56,569 nucleotides of DNA from an uncultured Bacteroides sp. (lineage in GTDB: Bacteria > Bacteroidota > Bacteroidia > Bacteroidales > Bacteroidaceae): the NCBI GenBank assembly GCA_947074275.1, contig CAMTPA010000005.1, positions 1 through 56,569 on the forward strand, in the 5' to 3' direction. The notes under the pieces are model-generated. The model did not search any database and was not told the origin of the DNA. It was given only the letters and a program-made list of their open reading frames with translations. Shown here one piece after another: positions 33,928 through 42,888 of this stretch (positions within the stretch are counted from its first letter, which is position 1; each line of letters starts with the position of its first letter). Made by a program: the position numbers and the translations under genes.

Positions 33928-35577
33928 ATGAAACGATATGTAATAATGGCAATGCTTGCTTTTGGATTGCAGGCTCACGCTCAAGATAATAAACCTCCCT
34001 TTGTTCTTCCTTTCGACTTCCCTCCTACATTTAGTGGCAATTTTGGAGAAATACGAGCTACACACTTTCACGGTGGTCTCGATTTTAAGATGGGTGGCGT
34101 GTCTGGCAAGCCGATACGTGCTTTGGCTGACGGATACATCTCACGCATCGCTTTTACTCACGGTTCGGGTGGAGTTATCGAGGTGGTTTACGACAACGGT
34201 TACACCACCGTCAACCGTCATATTGAGGCTTTTTTGCCGCCCATTGCTCAGCGGGTGAAAGAGTTGCAATATATGCAAGAGAGTTATGAGGTGGATATTC
34301 AACCCAACCCCGATGAGTATCCAGTAAAAGCTGGCGAACGCATTGCTTTGGGCGGGAATAGGGGGTACTCCTTTGGGCCTCATTTGCATTTGGAAGTGAT
34401 TGAAACTGAAACAGGTGACTTTGTCGATCCTATTCCACTTTTTGGCTATCGCATAAAAGACACGACTGCTCCAAGAGCCGAAGGCTTTATGCTGGCGCCG
34501 AAGATGGGCGAAGGAGTGGTGCAAGGCAGAGGTCGAGATTATACTTTTGGGATAGCTAATCAAACCAATATTCCAACGGCTTGGGGAAAAGTGGGTGCGG
34601 GAATTAAGGCCTATGACTATATGGATGGGGCAAACAATCGCTGTGGTGTGCATACGGTGGTGCTCAATGTGGATGGAGTAGATGTATATAAAAGCGTAGT
34701 CGACCGAATCGCTCGTACTGAAACAAGGATGGTGCACTCTTGGAGTAAAAATGGCTATATGAAATCTTTTATAGATCCAGGGAATCCACTTCGGTTACAC
34801 GCGGCTTACAACGATGCGCAAGGATGGATAGACATAAACGAGGAGCGGGACTATTTGTTTAAATACACTCTTACGGATGCTTCGGGAAATGCTTCGCATT
34901 ATCAGTTTACGGTGAAAGGTAAAGCTCAGAACATCGACCCGCTTGTGCATCGTGATAAATATTATTTTGGGTGGGACAAAGTGAATTTTCTGCACGAGCC
35001 GGGGTTGACATTGACACTTCCTAAAGGTGTGCTGTATGATGATATAGCATTAAATTACGAGACAAAAGGTGATAGTAACTCCATTGCATATACCTATCAA
35101 TTGCACGATAAACGGACTCACCTGCGTGATTATGTTGAAATCTGTATCGGATTGCGAAGAAAACCAATAGATGATATGAGTAAATATTATGTGGCGCGTG
35201 TCACGGCCAAAGGACTGAGTGGGGTAGGGGGTAGATATGAAGATGGATATATGAAAGCCAATATTCGAGAACTGGCCACATACACCGTTGCAGTAGATAC
35301 AATACCTCCGCGTATAGTAGCAGTGAACAAGCAAAATTGGCAAAAAAATGGAAAGATAGCATTTAATATCACCGATGCTCAAACGGGCATTTCGAGCTAT
35401 CGTGGGGTGATTGATGGAAAATATGCCTTGTTTTATAGGCCAAATATGCTAAGTTCTCAATATATTTGTGACTTAGACCCTGAATACATAACAAAAGGGA
35501 AAACGCACACCCTTGAGCTGACTGCTATTGATGGATGTGGCAATGAAATAACGGTGTATGAACAGTTCGTGTGGTAA
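33928..35577 (+). CDS. M23 family metallopeptidase (LytM-type)
   Basis: Exported protein, 549 aa: signal peptide (1 to about 18, ending AHA), a LytM domain directly after it (about 40-165) with zinc ligands H48 and D52 in HFHGGLDFK, and the HxH pair H152/H154 in GPHLHLEV; then about 380 residues of beta-rich sequence resembling stacked immunoglobulin-like domains. The zinc site is complete, so it should cut peptidoglycan cross-bridges. Architecture with the peptidase domain first and a long beta-sandwich tail is common in Bacteroidota. It lies 72 bp before the C69 peptidase gene and may be co-transcribed with it. Confidence 0.92.
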   Translation: MKRYVIMAMLAFGLQAHAQDNKPPFVLPFDFPPTFSGNFGEIRATHFHGGLDFKMGGVSGKPIRALADGYISRIAFTHGSGGVIEVVYDNGYTTVNRHIEAFLPPIAQRVKELQYMQESYEVDIQPNPDEYPVKAGERIALGGNRGYSFGPHLHLEVIETETGDFVDPIPLFGYRIKDTTAPRAEGFMLAPKMGEGVVQGRGRDYTFGIANQTNIPTAWGKVGAGIKAYDYMDGANNRCGVHTVVLNVDGVDVYKSVVDRIARTETRMVHSWSKNGYMKSFIDPGNPLRLHAAYNDAQGWIDINEERDYLFKYTLTDASGNASHYQFTVKGKAQNIDPLVHRDKYYFGWDKVNFLHEPGLTLTLPKGVLYDDIALNYETKGDSNSIAYTYQLHDKRTHLRDYVEICIGLRRKPIDDMSKYYVARVTAKGLSGVGGRYEDGYMKANIRELATYTVAVDTIPPRIVAVNKQNWQKNGKIAFNITDAQTGISSYRGVIDGKYALFYRPNMLSSQYICDLDPEYITKGKTHTLELTAIDGCGNEITVYEQFVW

Positions 35578-35649
35578 CTGTTCATAGTTATTGGATGAAA
35601 TATAAACAACTGACACATCAGATGTTAACATTTAAAAACTGAAATATTA

Positions 35650-37287
35650 ATGAGTAAAAAACTATTTATTTGTGCCCTGTTTTTGATGGGGCTGGTGGAT
35701 CAAAGCTTTGCTTGCACCAATCTAATCGTAGGGAAAAAAGCATCAACCGATGGCTCTACAATCGTATCTTATTCTGCCGACTCGTATGGCTTGTTTGGCG
35801 AATTATATCATTATCCGGCAGCTACCTACAAAAAAGGAACGATGCTCGATGTCTACGAGTGGGATACTGGCAAATATCTTGGACAAATAGCGCAAGCAAA
35901 ACAAACATACAATGTGATTGGAAATATCAATGAGTTTCAGGTGACGATTGCCGAAACTACTTTTGGTGGTCGCCCAGAGCTTACCGACTCTACCGGTATA
36001 TTAGATTATGGAAGTCTTATCTACATTGGTTTGCAACGTTCGCGTACAGCGCGCGAAGCGATTAAAATAATGACCGACTTGGTACAAGAATATGGCTATT
36101 ACAGTAGCGGAGAATCATTTACCATTGCCGACCCCAATGAGATTTGGGTGATGGAGATGATTGGTAAAGGTCCCGGTGTACGTGGAGCGGTTTGGGTAGC
36201 TGTTCGCATTCCCGATGATTGTATTTCGGCACACGCCAATCAAGCGCGTATTCATCAGTTCAACCTGAATGATAAAGAAAACTGTATTTATTCGCCCGAT
36301 GTGATTTCTTTTGCTCGTGAGAAAGGTTTTTTCGATGGTGTGAACAAAGATTTTAGTTTTGCTAATGCCTATGCGCCGCTCGATTTTGGTGCTCGCCGTT
36401 ATTGTGAAGCACGTGTATGGAGCTATTATAATATGTTTACCAACGATGGTGAAACATACTTGCCTTATATACTTGGCGATACCGACCAACCAATGCCTTT
36501 ATACGTGAAAGCAAATCGCAAAATATCGGTTCAAGATATTCAGCACGCTATGCGCGACCATTATGAAGGAACACCGTTGGACATTAGCAGCGATTTTGGT
36601 GCAGGCCCTTATAAAACACCTTACCGCCTATCGCCGTTATCATTCAAAGTAAACGATGTGGAGTATTTTAATGAACGTCCTATTTCTACACAACAATCGG
36701 GTTTTGTGTTCGTTGCTCAAATGCGCGATTATCTGCCCGATGCCGTAGGTGGAGTACTTTGGTTTGGAACGGATGATGCGAATATGGCGGTATTTACTCC
36801 AGTGTATTGCTGTGCAACCAAAGCCCCTGTGTGTTATACTCGTGTAGATGGTGCAGATTATGTTACCTTTTCTTGGAACTCGGCTTTTTGGATTTACAAT
36901 TGGGTGGCAAATATGGTGTACCCACGTTATAATTTGATGATAGGCGATTTACGCAACGTGCAAAATGGCTTAGAAAATCAGTTTTTTGAAGCGCAGCCAG
37001 GCATTGAAGAGGTAGCGGTGAAACTTCACAAGAAAAATACTGCTGAAGCTGTTACCTTCTTGACTAATTATACGGGTATGATGGCACAAAGTGCCTTCGA
37101 TTCGTGGAAAAAATTAGGGGAATTTTTGATTGTGATGTACAATGACGGTGTAGTGCGCAAAGTAAAAGACGGAAAGTTTGAACTGAACGAAATAGGACAA
37201 CCAGCACGCCCCATTCGCCCTGGCTACCCGCAAGAGTTTTTGGAAGAGTATGTGAAGCAAACAGGCGATAGATACAAGATAAAATAA
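35650..37287 (+). CDS. C69 family dipeptidase
   Basis: Secreted N-terminal-nucleophile dipeptidase, 545 aa. A signal peptide (1-21) ends directly before Cys22 in ACTNLIVGKKAS; signal cleavage would expose this Cys as the catalytic N-terminal nucleophile, as in PepD/acid ceramidase-like Ntn hydrolases. The body continues with DGSTIVSYSADSYG and a long C69 domain with WVMEMIGKGPG. It probably hydrolyses dipeptides in the periplasm. The length is normal. It follows the M23 gene. Confidence 0.92.
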   Translation: MSKKLFICALFLMGLVDQSFACTNLIVGKKASTDGSTIVSYSADSYGLFGELYHYPAATYKKGTMLDVYEWDTGKYLGQIAQAKQTYNVIGNINEFQVTIAETTFGGRPELTDSTGILDYGSLIYIGLQRSRTAREAIKIMTDLVQEYGYYSSGESFTIADPNEIWVMEMIGKGPGVRGAVWVAVRIPDDCISAHANQARIHQFNLNDKENCIYSPDVISFAREKGFFDGVNKDFSFANAYAPLDFGARRYCEARVWSYYNMFTNDGETYLPYILGDTDQPMPLYVKANRKISVQDIQHAMRDHYEGTPLDISSDFGAGPYKTPYRLSPLSFKVNDVEYFNERPISTQQSGFVFVAQMRDYLPDAVGGVLWFGTDDANMAVFTPVYCCATKAPVCYTRVDGADYVTFSWNSAFWIYNWVANMVYPRYNLMIGDLRNVQNGLENQFFEAQPGIEEVAVKLHKKNTAEAVTFLTNYTGMMAQSAFDSWKKLGEFLIVMYNDGVVRKVKDGKFELNEIGQPARPIRPGYPQEFLEEYVKQTGDRYKIK

Positions 37288-37300
37288 AATGTACTGAGTT

Positions 37301-37330
37301 TTTGTGATTCGGTAAAAACTTCTACATTTG
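37301..37330 (+). promoter_or_regulatory. Promoter of the phosphohexomutase gene
   Basis: TTTG at 37301-37304, an 18-nt spacer and TACATTTG at 37323-37330 match the Bacteroidota pattern; the leader would be about 40 nt. Confidence 0.65.
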
Positions 37331-37377
37331 TGCTTGTTAGCATATAGAATAATTATAACCAATAAATAACTATCTAA

Positions 37378-39123
37378 ATGGAAAATCAAGATCTTATTAA
37401 ATTAGTGACCGAGAAAGCTGAAAAATGGCTTACTCCAGCTTATGATGCCGAAACTCAGGCTGAAGTGAAACGAATGTTGGAAAATGAAGATAAAACCGAT
37501 TTGATTGAGGCTTTTTATAAAGACCTTGAATTTGGTACTGGTGGACTTCGTGGCATTATGGGAGTAGGAACAAATCGTATGAACATTTATACAGTAGGCG
37601 CAGCTACTCAAGGATTGTCCAACTACTTGATAAAGAACTTTAAAAATCTGGCTCAAATATCGGTTGTGGTGGGTCACGATGTGCGCAACAATAGTCGTTT
37701 GTTCTCAGAAACAGCTGCCAATATATTTTCGGCAAATGGCATTAAAGTATACCTATTTGACGGTATGCGTCCCACACCAGAGATGTCGTATGCTATCCGC
37801 TATTTAGGATGCCAAAGTGGTATTATTCTTACTGCTTCGCACAACCCTAAAGAGTATAATGGCTACAAGGCATATTGGGATGATGGTGCGCAAGTACTTG
37901 CTCCTCACGATAAAGGTATCATAGCCGAAGTGGAAAAAATAAAAGATGCTTCTGAAATTAAGTTCCAAGGAAATCCAGCTCTAATCGAGGTTGTAGGCGA
38001 GAATATCGACAAACCTTATTTAGATGCAGTAAAATCTGTATCTATCGACCCTGAGGCTATCGAGCATCAAAAAGATATGAAGATTGTATATACACCCATT
38101 CACGGCACTGGTATGACTTTGATTCCTCGTGCCTTAAAAATGTGGGGCTTCGAAAAAGTATATACAGTAGAAGAACAAATGACACCAGATGGAAACTTTC
38201 CTACGGTAGTGTCGCCTAACCCTGAGAATGCGGAAGCTATGACTATGGCTGTGGACTTGGCTAAAAAGATTGATGCAGACTTAGTGATGGCAAGTGACCC
38301 AGATGCCGACCGTGTGGGTATTGCTTGCAAAAATGATGCAGGAGAGTGGGTATTGGTGAATGGAAATCAAACTTGCTTGCTTTATTTATATTATATCATT
38401 ACACAATATAAAAAATTGGGTAAGATGACTGGTAAGGAGTTTGTGGTGAAAACCATTGTAACTACCGAGCTAATCAAGAAAATTGCTGATAAAAACAGCA
38501 TTGAAATGATGGATTGCTACACTGGCTTTAAATGGATTGCACGTGAAATTCGTTTGAATGAAGGTAAAAAAGTCTATATCGGTGGCGGTGAAGAGAGTTA
38601 TGGTTTTCTTGCTGAAGAGTTCGCACGCGATAAAGATGCTGTTTCAGCTTGTTGCTTGATTGCCGAAATCGCAGCTTGGGCAAAAGATAACGGTAAAACT
38701 CTTTATGAACTATTGCTTGATATTTATGTAGAGTATGGTTTCTCGAAAGAAAAGGGCATTAGTGTAGTAAAACCTGGTAAGAGTGGAGCTGATGAAATCA
38801 AACAAATGATGGTAAACTTCCGCAATAACCCACCCAAAGAAATCGCAGGTTCAAAAGTGGTGCTTTGCAAAGACTTCCAAACATTGAAACAAACTGATGA
38901 TAAAGGGCAGATAAGTGAAATAGATATGCCTGATAAATCGGACGTATTGCAATATTTTACAGCTGATGGTACAAAAGTATCTATTCGCCCTTCGGGAACT
39001 GAACCTAAAATTAAGTTTTATATCGAGGTAAGAGCTGATATGAAATGCCGTGGTTGTTTTGCTAACGCAGAAGCTGAGGCTGATAAAAAGATTAAATCAG
39101 TAATGGAGTCATTGGGAATCTAA
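37378..39123 (+). CDS. Phospho-sugar mutase (phosphoglucomutase/phosphomannomutase)
   Basis: Alpha-D-phosphohexomutase, 581 aa, the long Bacteroidota/Firmicutes form. Catalytic phosphoserine S154 is in TASHNPKEYNGYK, the metal-binding loop DPDADRV is at 307-313, the sugar-binding loop is GGGEESYGF, and the phosphate-binding loop RPSGTEPK lies near the C-terminus. It interconverts glucose-1-P and glucose-6-P, and possibly mannose phosphates. Glucose-6-phosphate is the substrate of the inositol-phosphate synthase at 48885-50174, though the genes are not linked in an operon. Its own promoter and terminator are visible. Confidence 0.93.
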   Translation: MENQDLIKLVTEKAEKWLTPAYDAETQAEVKRMLENEDKTDLIEAFYKDLEFGTGGLRGIMGVGTNRMNIYTVGAATQGLSNYLIKNFKNLAQISVVVGHDVRNNSRLFSETAANIFSANGIKVYLFDGMRPTPEMSYAIRYLGCQSGIILTASHNPKEYNGYKAYWDDGAQVLAPHDKGIIAEVEKIKDASEIKFQGNPALIEVVGENIDKPYLDAVKSVSIDPEAIEHQKDMKIVYTPIHGTGMTLIPRALKMWGFEKVYTVEEQMTPDGNFPTVVSPNPENAEAMTMAVDLAKKIDADLVMASDPDADRVGIACKNDAGEWVLVNGNQTCLLYLYYIITQYKKLGKMTGKEFVVKTIVTTELIKKIADKNSIEMMDCYTGFKWIAREIRLNEGKKVYIGGGEESYGFLAEEFARDKDAVSACCLIAEIAAWAKDNGKTLYELLLDIYVEYGFSKEKGISVVKPGKSGADEIKQMMVNFRNNPPKEIAGSKVVLCKDFQTLKQTDDKGQISEIDMPDKSDVLQYFTADGTKVSIRPSGTEPKIKFYIEVRADMKCRGCFANAEAEADKKIKSVMESLGI

Positions 39124-39156
39124 AAAAAAGAACTTTTATATTTTTCCATATAAAAG

Positions 39157-39191
39157 AAAGCTATCCTTATTTCATTAGGGATAGCTTTTTT
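39157..39191 (+). terminator. Terminator after the phosphohexomutase gene
   Basis: AAAGCTATCC (39157-39166) pairs with GGATAGCTTT (39179-39188), followed by a T-run to 39191. A second small hairpin, CTTTTATAT/ATATAAAAG (39133-39156), precedes it. Confidence 0.85.
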
Positions 39192-39547
39192 GTTGATTAA
39201 TAATAAGGTCGTTTTAAGTAACATAAACGACCCTTAAATGTGATAATGTAAAGAATATTGTGAAAACTATTTGTGCTTTGTATTGTGGCGAAAGTCCTTT
39301 TTGAAAAAATAGTTTTTTCAGAGTTCTTTACTTTTAAGTTAAATAGTTGCGAAACCTCTTTGAATGCAGTGAATATTGGTAATTAAGAGGAAGCTGTTAA
39401 TGGAGTATTTGTCTAAACTACTTTGGCTGATGTCTATAAAAAATACTTTTTGTTTATTTTGCAAAACAGATACGTTCTAATATTTTTCGATTCTTTATGT
39501 ATTATCTTCTAATCATTCTTGCTTAAATCTTGTTTCTACTTCATAGC
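39192..39547. other. Intergenic region with several short hairpins, no gene
   Basis: A 356-bp AT-rich stretch with no plausible reading frame. It contains several short complementary segments: GGTCGTTT/AAACGACC around 39207-39231, AAAACTATT/AATAGTTTT around 39259-39316, and CCTCTT/AAGAGG around 39355-39392. This could be a structured RNA or only chance pairing in AT-rich DNA; I recognise no RNA family. Confidence 0.35.
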
Positions 39548-39662
39548 ATACAGGTCGCGTGGACGCATGGGTTTATTGATGCTTTTTTAAAAAAGTGAGT
39601 GCTAACTTCGTTTCATTCATAAGTTGTTCGTTTGTAGTTTGTACGCGTTACGTGACCTGTAT
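39548..39662. repeat. 115-bp element with terminal inverted repeats
   Basis: Ends ATACAGGTCGCGT (39548-39560) and ACGTGACCTGTAT (39650-39662) are inverted copies with one mismatch, enclosing about 90 bp without a gene. The element starts 5 bp past the stop of the nucleoside hydrolase gene. No target-site duplication is obvious. It could be a miniature inverted-repeat element, a recombination site or a 3' UTR structure. Confidence 0.5.
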
Positions 39663-39667
39663 CTATT

Positions 39668-40711
39668 CTATCTTTGCGATAATGGTTTTTGAGTAGCCAA
39701 CTCAATGATTCTTTTTTCTATCCTTCTTTCTTGTATGGAGTCTGTAATGAGGTAAAACTGTTTCCCATTTTGCTGAGAAGAAAATTGTGTGGTACCATCG
39801 TTTGTAATATGAATAGTACCTGGTTTGGAGAGGGTAAAATAAGAAGAATCTTTTTCTATTGCATAAATAGCTGCGCATATATCCCACGTGGGCTGATTGT
39901 CTAATGATGGATAAGCAAGTTTGTAAGATTCCACTAATGGATGTAAATCACACCAGTTAAAATCATTTTTAATACTACTGCTTGGATATATTACGTTGGC
40001 ACCTACTTCAAATGGAAGTGTTATTAGTGTTGTGGGCCATTCGTGAAATACTTTTTGTGCCGATAAAATATCTTCTGCAATATTATATTCACTAATGATA
40101 GCCTCGTTGAAACATCCTGCCATTGTGCAGAGTAGCTTAACCTTTTTCGTTATAAGTTCTTTACCAGTTAGGGTGGAGTATTTGTCTGCCTTGGTATCTA
40201 AAAGTTGGGCAAGGTTGGTGGAAAACCCAATAGAAAGAATAGTTACCGAACTGTCTGGTTGTTGTGATAAAGTTTTGCGGTACAGTTCTATTGCAGTCGG
40301 TAAGTTCGTATAGTCGCTTAATGAACGTTTAAAAATAGGGTTGTTATACTCATCTTGCATCGCTGCTATCTTCATTGCATACGTAATAGAATCTCTTTCG
40401 CAGTCTACACCATTGGTGTTTATTCCGATAGGAATCTGTGGATAACCATACCAAAAATTCATAATATCAAGATACTCGGGGGAATAGTCTTCTTTGATAT
40501 TACTCATAATGGCTAATAACTGAATCTGTTTTGAATCGGCATATTTATAGATAGCATCCAATGCTAATACGTCATCAATATAGTTACCCATATCTGTATC
40601 GAGTATAACTCCAGGTAAATCTGAGTTTAGTTTTTGGTTGGAATGTTTGTTTGATTGACAGCTGTATATCATAAAAATAACCGCTATTATGAGAAGGGAA
40701 AAATGGTTCAT
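39668..40711 (-). CDS. Nucleoside hydrolase family lipoprotein
   Basis: Inosine-uridine preferring nucleoside hydrolase-like protein, 347 aa, with lipobox MIYSC (Cys18), so it is exported and membrane-tethered. The calcium-binding motif is VILDTDMGNYIDDVLALDA (Asp38, Asp40, Asp46, Asp47), a variant of the usual DTDxGxDDA with two extra residues. A later IGFSTNLAQLL matches the family. It would release ribose and base from nucleosides outside the cytoplasm. Nearby cytidine deaminase suggests nucleoside salvage, though the genes are separated by a flavoprotein gene and a strong hairpin. Confidence 0.82.
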   Translation of the reverse strand: MNHFSLLIIAVIFMIYSCQSNKHSNQKLNSDLPGVILDTDMGNYIDDVLALDAIYKYADSKQIQLLAIMSNIKEDYSPEYLDIMNFWYGYPQIPIGINTNGVDCERDSITYAMKIAAMQDEYNNPIFKRSLSDYTNLPTAIELYRKTLSQQPDSSVTILSIGFSTNLAQLLDTKADKYSTLTGKELITKKVKLLCTMAGCFNEAIISEYNIAEDILSAQKVFHEWPTTLITLPFEVGANVIYPSSSIKNDFNWCDLHPLVESYKLAYPSLDNQPTWDICAAIYAIEKDSSYFTLSKPGTIHITNDGTTQFSSQQNGKQFYLITDSIQERRIEKRIIELATQKPLSQR

Positions 40712-40746
40712 CGTATTGTTATGATAAGATTTTTGTGATAAGAATG

Positions 40747-40754
40747 CAAAAATA
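40747..40754 (-). promoter_or_regulatory. -7 box of the nucleoside hydrolase gene
   Basis: Minus-strand TATTTTTG, 36 bp upstream of the start codon, fits TAnnTTTG. It lies just past the long hairpin that ends the flavoprotein transcript. Confidence 0.5.
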
Positions 40755-40796
40755 GAAATAAATGATGTGAGGATAAAAGAAAAATAGTATTCTTTC

Positions 40797-40859
40797 TATC
40801 AAATACCAAAAGGCGATGCTCGAAATCTTGTTTCGAGCATCGCCTCTTGGTATTTGATA
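40797..40859. terminator. Exceptionally long hairpin between flavoprotein and nucleoside hydrolase genes
   Basis: Outer arms TATCAAATACCAA (40797-40809) and TTGGTATTTGATA (40847-40859) plus inner arms AGGCGATGCTCGAAA (40811-40825) and TTTCGAGCATCGCCT (40831-40845) give a 28-bp stem with one mismatch and a 5-base loop. Most likely it ends the minus-strand flavoprotein transcript, though no long T-run follows on either strand. Confidence 0.75.
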
Positions 40860-40866
40860 AAATTGG

Positions 40867-42225
40867 TTATTCGATTGTGAATAGAAGATTCAGCTTTTCA
40901 CTAATACTTGGATGTGTGAAGATGAAATTTTGTAAATAAGTATAATGTAATTCGGTCTTCATTGCTAAGTTAACAAGATTGATAACCTCATTCGCTTTGT
41001 CACAAAATAGTGTACAACCAATGATACGACCTGTGTCGGTGTTGATAATGGCTTTCATTATTCCATTCGTTTGTCGCAAAGTATCCGATACAACAACTCT
41101 GAAAACTTTAAATGGATATTCTTTTTGTTCTGCTTCTGTTTCGGTAATTCCTATGTGGGCTAAAGGAGGGACTACTAATAGAGTGTAAGGCACTGGAATA
41201 CGATCTTCTGTGGTTCGCTCTTCATTACCAAAAAGTTTATTCAGTATAATGTGGCAGTCATCAATTGCTGTATTACTGTTAGATGATTCACCAACCGCAT
41301 CACCCATTGCCCATATATGAGGCAAAGTAGTATGTAGATGATTATTGGTTATGATATATCCATTTTCATTTGTATTGACACCTACGGCAAACAGATTAAA
41401 ATCTTCCGATATAGGTTTACGCCCTGAAATGGCTAATATAGCGTCTCCATCAATAGATTGCGATTCACTGGTATGAACATTGGTAAATGATAATTGAACA
41501 CCGTCAGAGCTGTCTTGAATAGATAAGGGTTGGCTGTTCAAATAAATATCAATATTGTTTTTTTGAAATATGCTTTGCACGCAATCAGATATGTCTTTGT
41601 CGACCTGAGGCATAAATGAATCGTTGGAAATAATAATCGTAATCTTGCTTCCAAAAGCTGCATACATTGATGCGTACTCTAAACCATAATTGCCATCACT
41701 TATGATAATTAAATGTTTTGGGAGAGTGTTTTGCAACAATAATGAAGTAGCGGTAAAGAAATGCTTACTATTGTTGATACCGTCAATAGCTGGAGTTATA
41801 TTTTCCGACCCAATATTGATAAAAATCTCTTTTCCTTGTATCTCTTCCTCATTATTGGGGAGATACACTTTTAAAATATCTTGAGCTATAAAAGAAAAAG
41901 TTCCTTGATATAATGTAATATTAGGATAGCTATTAAGCTCCGTTTGAATTTTATTTCTTGTGGAGCTTAATAGCTGTTGTAGTTGGATAATAGCTTGTTG
42001 ATAAAACACTGCTTGATTTTCGTAAGACTCTTGTTTAAGAGTATTACGTGATTGTGCCTTGGAGTAAAGTGCTTCTATTAACTGAAAGCCATCATTGCGA
42101 ATAATATCGAAACTGTCATTTGGTAGTTCGATAACTGCAACGCTCCACTTCTGTTTTGCAAGTTCGATAGCTAATTTTTCACCAGCTTTATCAAGTCCGA
42201 TGATAATGGCATCGTATTGTTTCAT
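40867..42225 (-). CDS. Pyridine-nucleotide-disulfide oxidoreductase-like flavoprotein lacking the redox disulfide
   Basis: FAD/NAD(P)-binding protein, 452 aa, with the full architecture of dihydrolipoamide dehydrogenase or mercuric reductase relatives: N-terminal dinucleotide fold (YDAIIIGLDKAGEKLA), NAD fold in the middle (IISDGNYGLEYASMYAAFG), ISGRKP, WAMGDAVG for FAD, and a C-terminal dimerisation domain with HPSISE. The usual redox motif GGTCxNxGCxPxK after the first strand is absent; residues 36-55 (PNDSFDIIRNDGFQLIEALY) contain no Cys, and both glycine-rich loops are altered. It may still bind FAD but cannot work as a disulfide reductase by the standard mechanism. It follows cdd by 66 bp on the same strand. 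Confidence 0.8.
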   Translation of the reverse strand: MKQYDAIIIGLDKAGEKLAIELAKQKWSVAVIELPNDSFDIIRNDGFQLIEALYSKAQSRNTLKQESYENQAVFYQQAIIQLQQLLSSTRNKIQTELNSYPNITLYQGTFSFIAQDILKVYLPNNEEEIQGKEIFINIGSENITPAIDGINNSKHFFTATSLLLQNTLPKHLIIISDGNYGLEYASMYAAFGSKITIIISNDSFMPQVDKDISDCVQSIFQKNNIDIYLNSQPLSIQDSSDGVQLSFTNVHTSESQSIDGDAILAISGRKPISEDFNLFAVGVNTNENGYIITNNHLHTTLPHIWAMGDAVGESSNSNTAIDDCHIILNKLFGNEERTTEDRIPVPYTLLVVPPLAHIGITETEAEQKEYPFKVFRVVVSDTLRQTNGIMKAIINTDTGRIIGCTLFCDKANEVINLVNLAMKTELHYTYLQNFIFTHPSISEKLNLLFTIE

Positions 42226-42291
42226 AACTATTTCTTTTTAATAATTGACCTTTGGGGTATAACATATCAAAAAGAAATTTTGTTTCCAACG

Positions 42292-42771
42292 TTATTCCAT
42301 AGATGCAGCATCAAATGACAGTGGTAACAAGTCACCTACGCACTTCACTTCATAAATACTTTTTTCGCCATAAAGTAAAATACGCATTGGTTGTTGAAAA
42401 CGCTTTTCTGTTTCCAGCATTACTTGCCGACACGAACCACAAGGGGGAATAGGCATATCTATGAAGCCTCGTTCATTGCGTGCTGCTATTGCTATGGTTT
42501 TTACACCTTGATTCGGATACTGAGAGTTGGCGTAAAATAGAGTTGTACGCTCGGCACATAGTCCCGAAGGATATGCGGCATTTTCTTGATTGGTGCCACA
42601 TACAACGACATCATTGTTGAGCAAAGCTGCTGCTCCTACATAAAATTTAGAATAAGGTGCATAACTGTGATTTGTACTGTCTTTGGCCATCTGAATTAGC
42701 TCTTGGTCTGTTTTTGATAATTCATCCCATTGATATTCATTGATAACCGCTGTGATGGTGAGTGGTTTCAT
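42292..42771 (-). CDS. cdd: Cytidine deaminase
   Basis: Zinc-dependent cytidine/deoxycytidine deaminase, 159 aa, homotetramer type. The zinc site is complete: C72-A-E74 in LCAERTTLFYAN and C111/C114 in PCGSCRQVM; SYAPYSKFYVGAA is the N-terminal signature. It converts cytidine to uridine in pyrimidine salvage. A -7 box, TAACTTTG on the minus strand, lies at 42812-42819, with a weak ATTG -33. It probably shares a transcript with the flavoprotein gene. Confidence 0.94.
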   Translation of the reverse strand: MKPLTITAVINEYQWDELSKTDQELIQMAKDSTNHSYAPYSKFYVGAAALLNNDVVVCGTNQENAAYPSGLCAERTTLFYANSQYPNQGVKTIAIAARNERGFIDMPIPPCGSCRQVMLETEKRFQQPMRILLYGEKSIYEVKCVGDLLPLSFDAASME

Positions 42772-42811
42772 CTATTTTCTTAGTTTATTTATTCTATATT
42801 AATTAATGTAA

Positions 42812-42819
42812 CAAAGTTA
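42812..42819 (-). promoter_or_regulatory. -7 box of cdd
   Basis: Minus-strand TAACTTTG fits TAnnTTTG, 41 bp upstream of the start codon. Confidence 0.5.
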
Positions 42820-42888
42820 TGAAAGTGATTGATAATATCAATTTTTTTTATGATTTTTGTCAACATAACCATATTTTATAACAATAGA

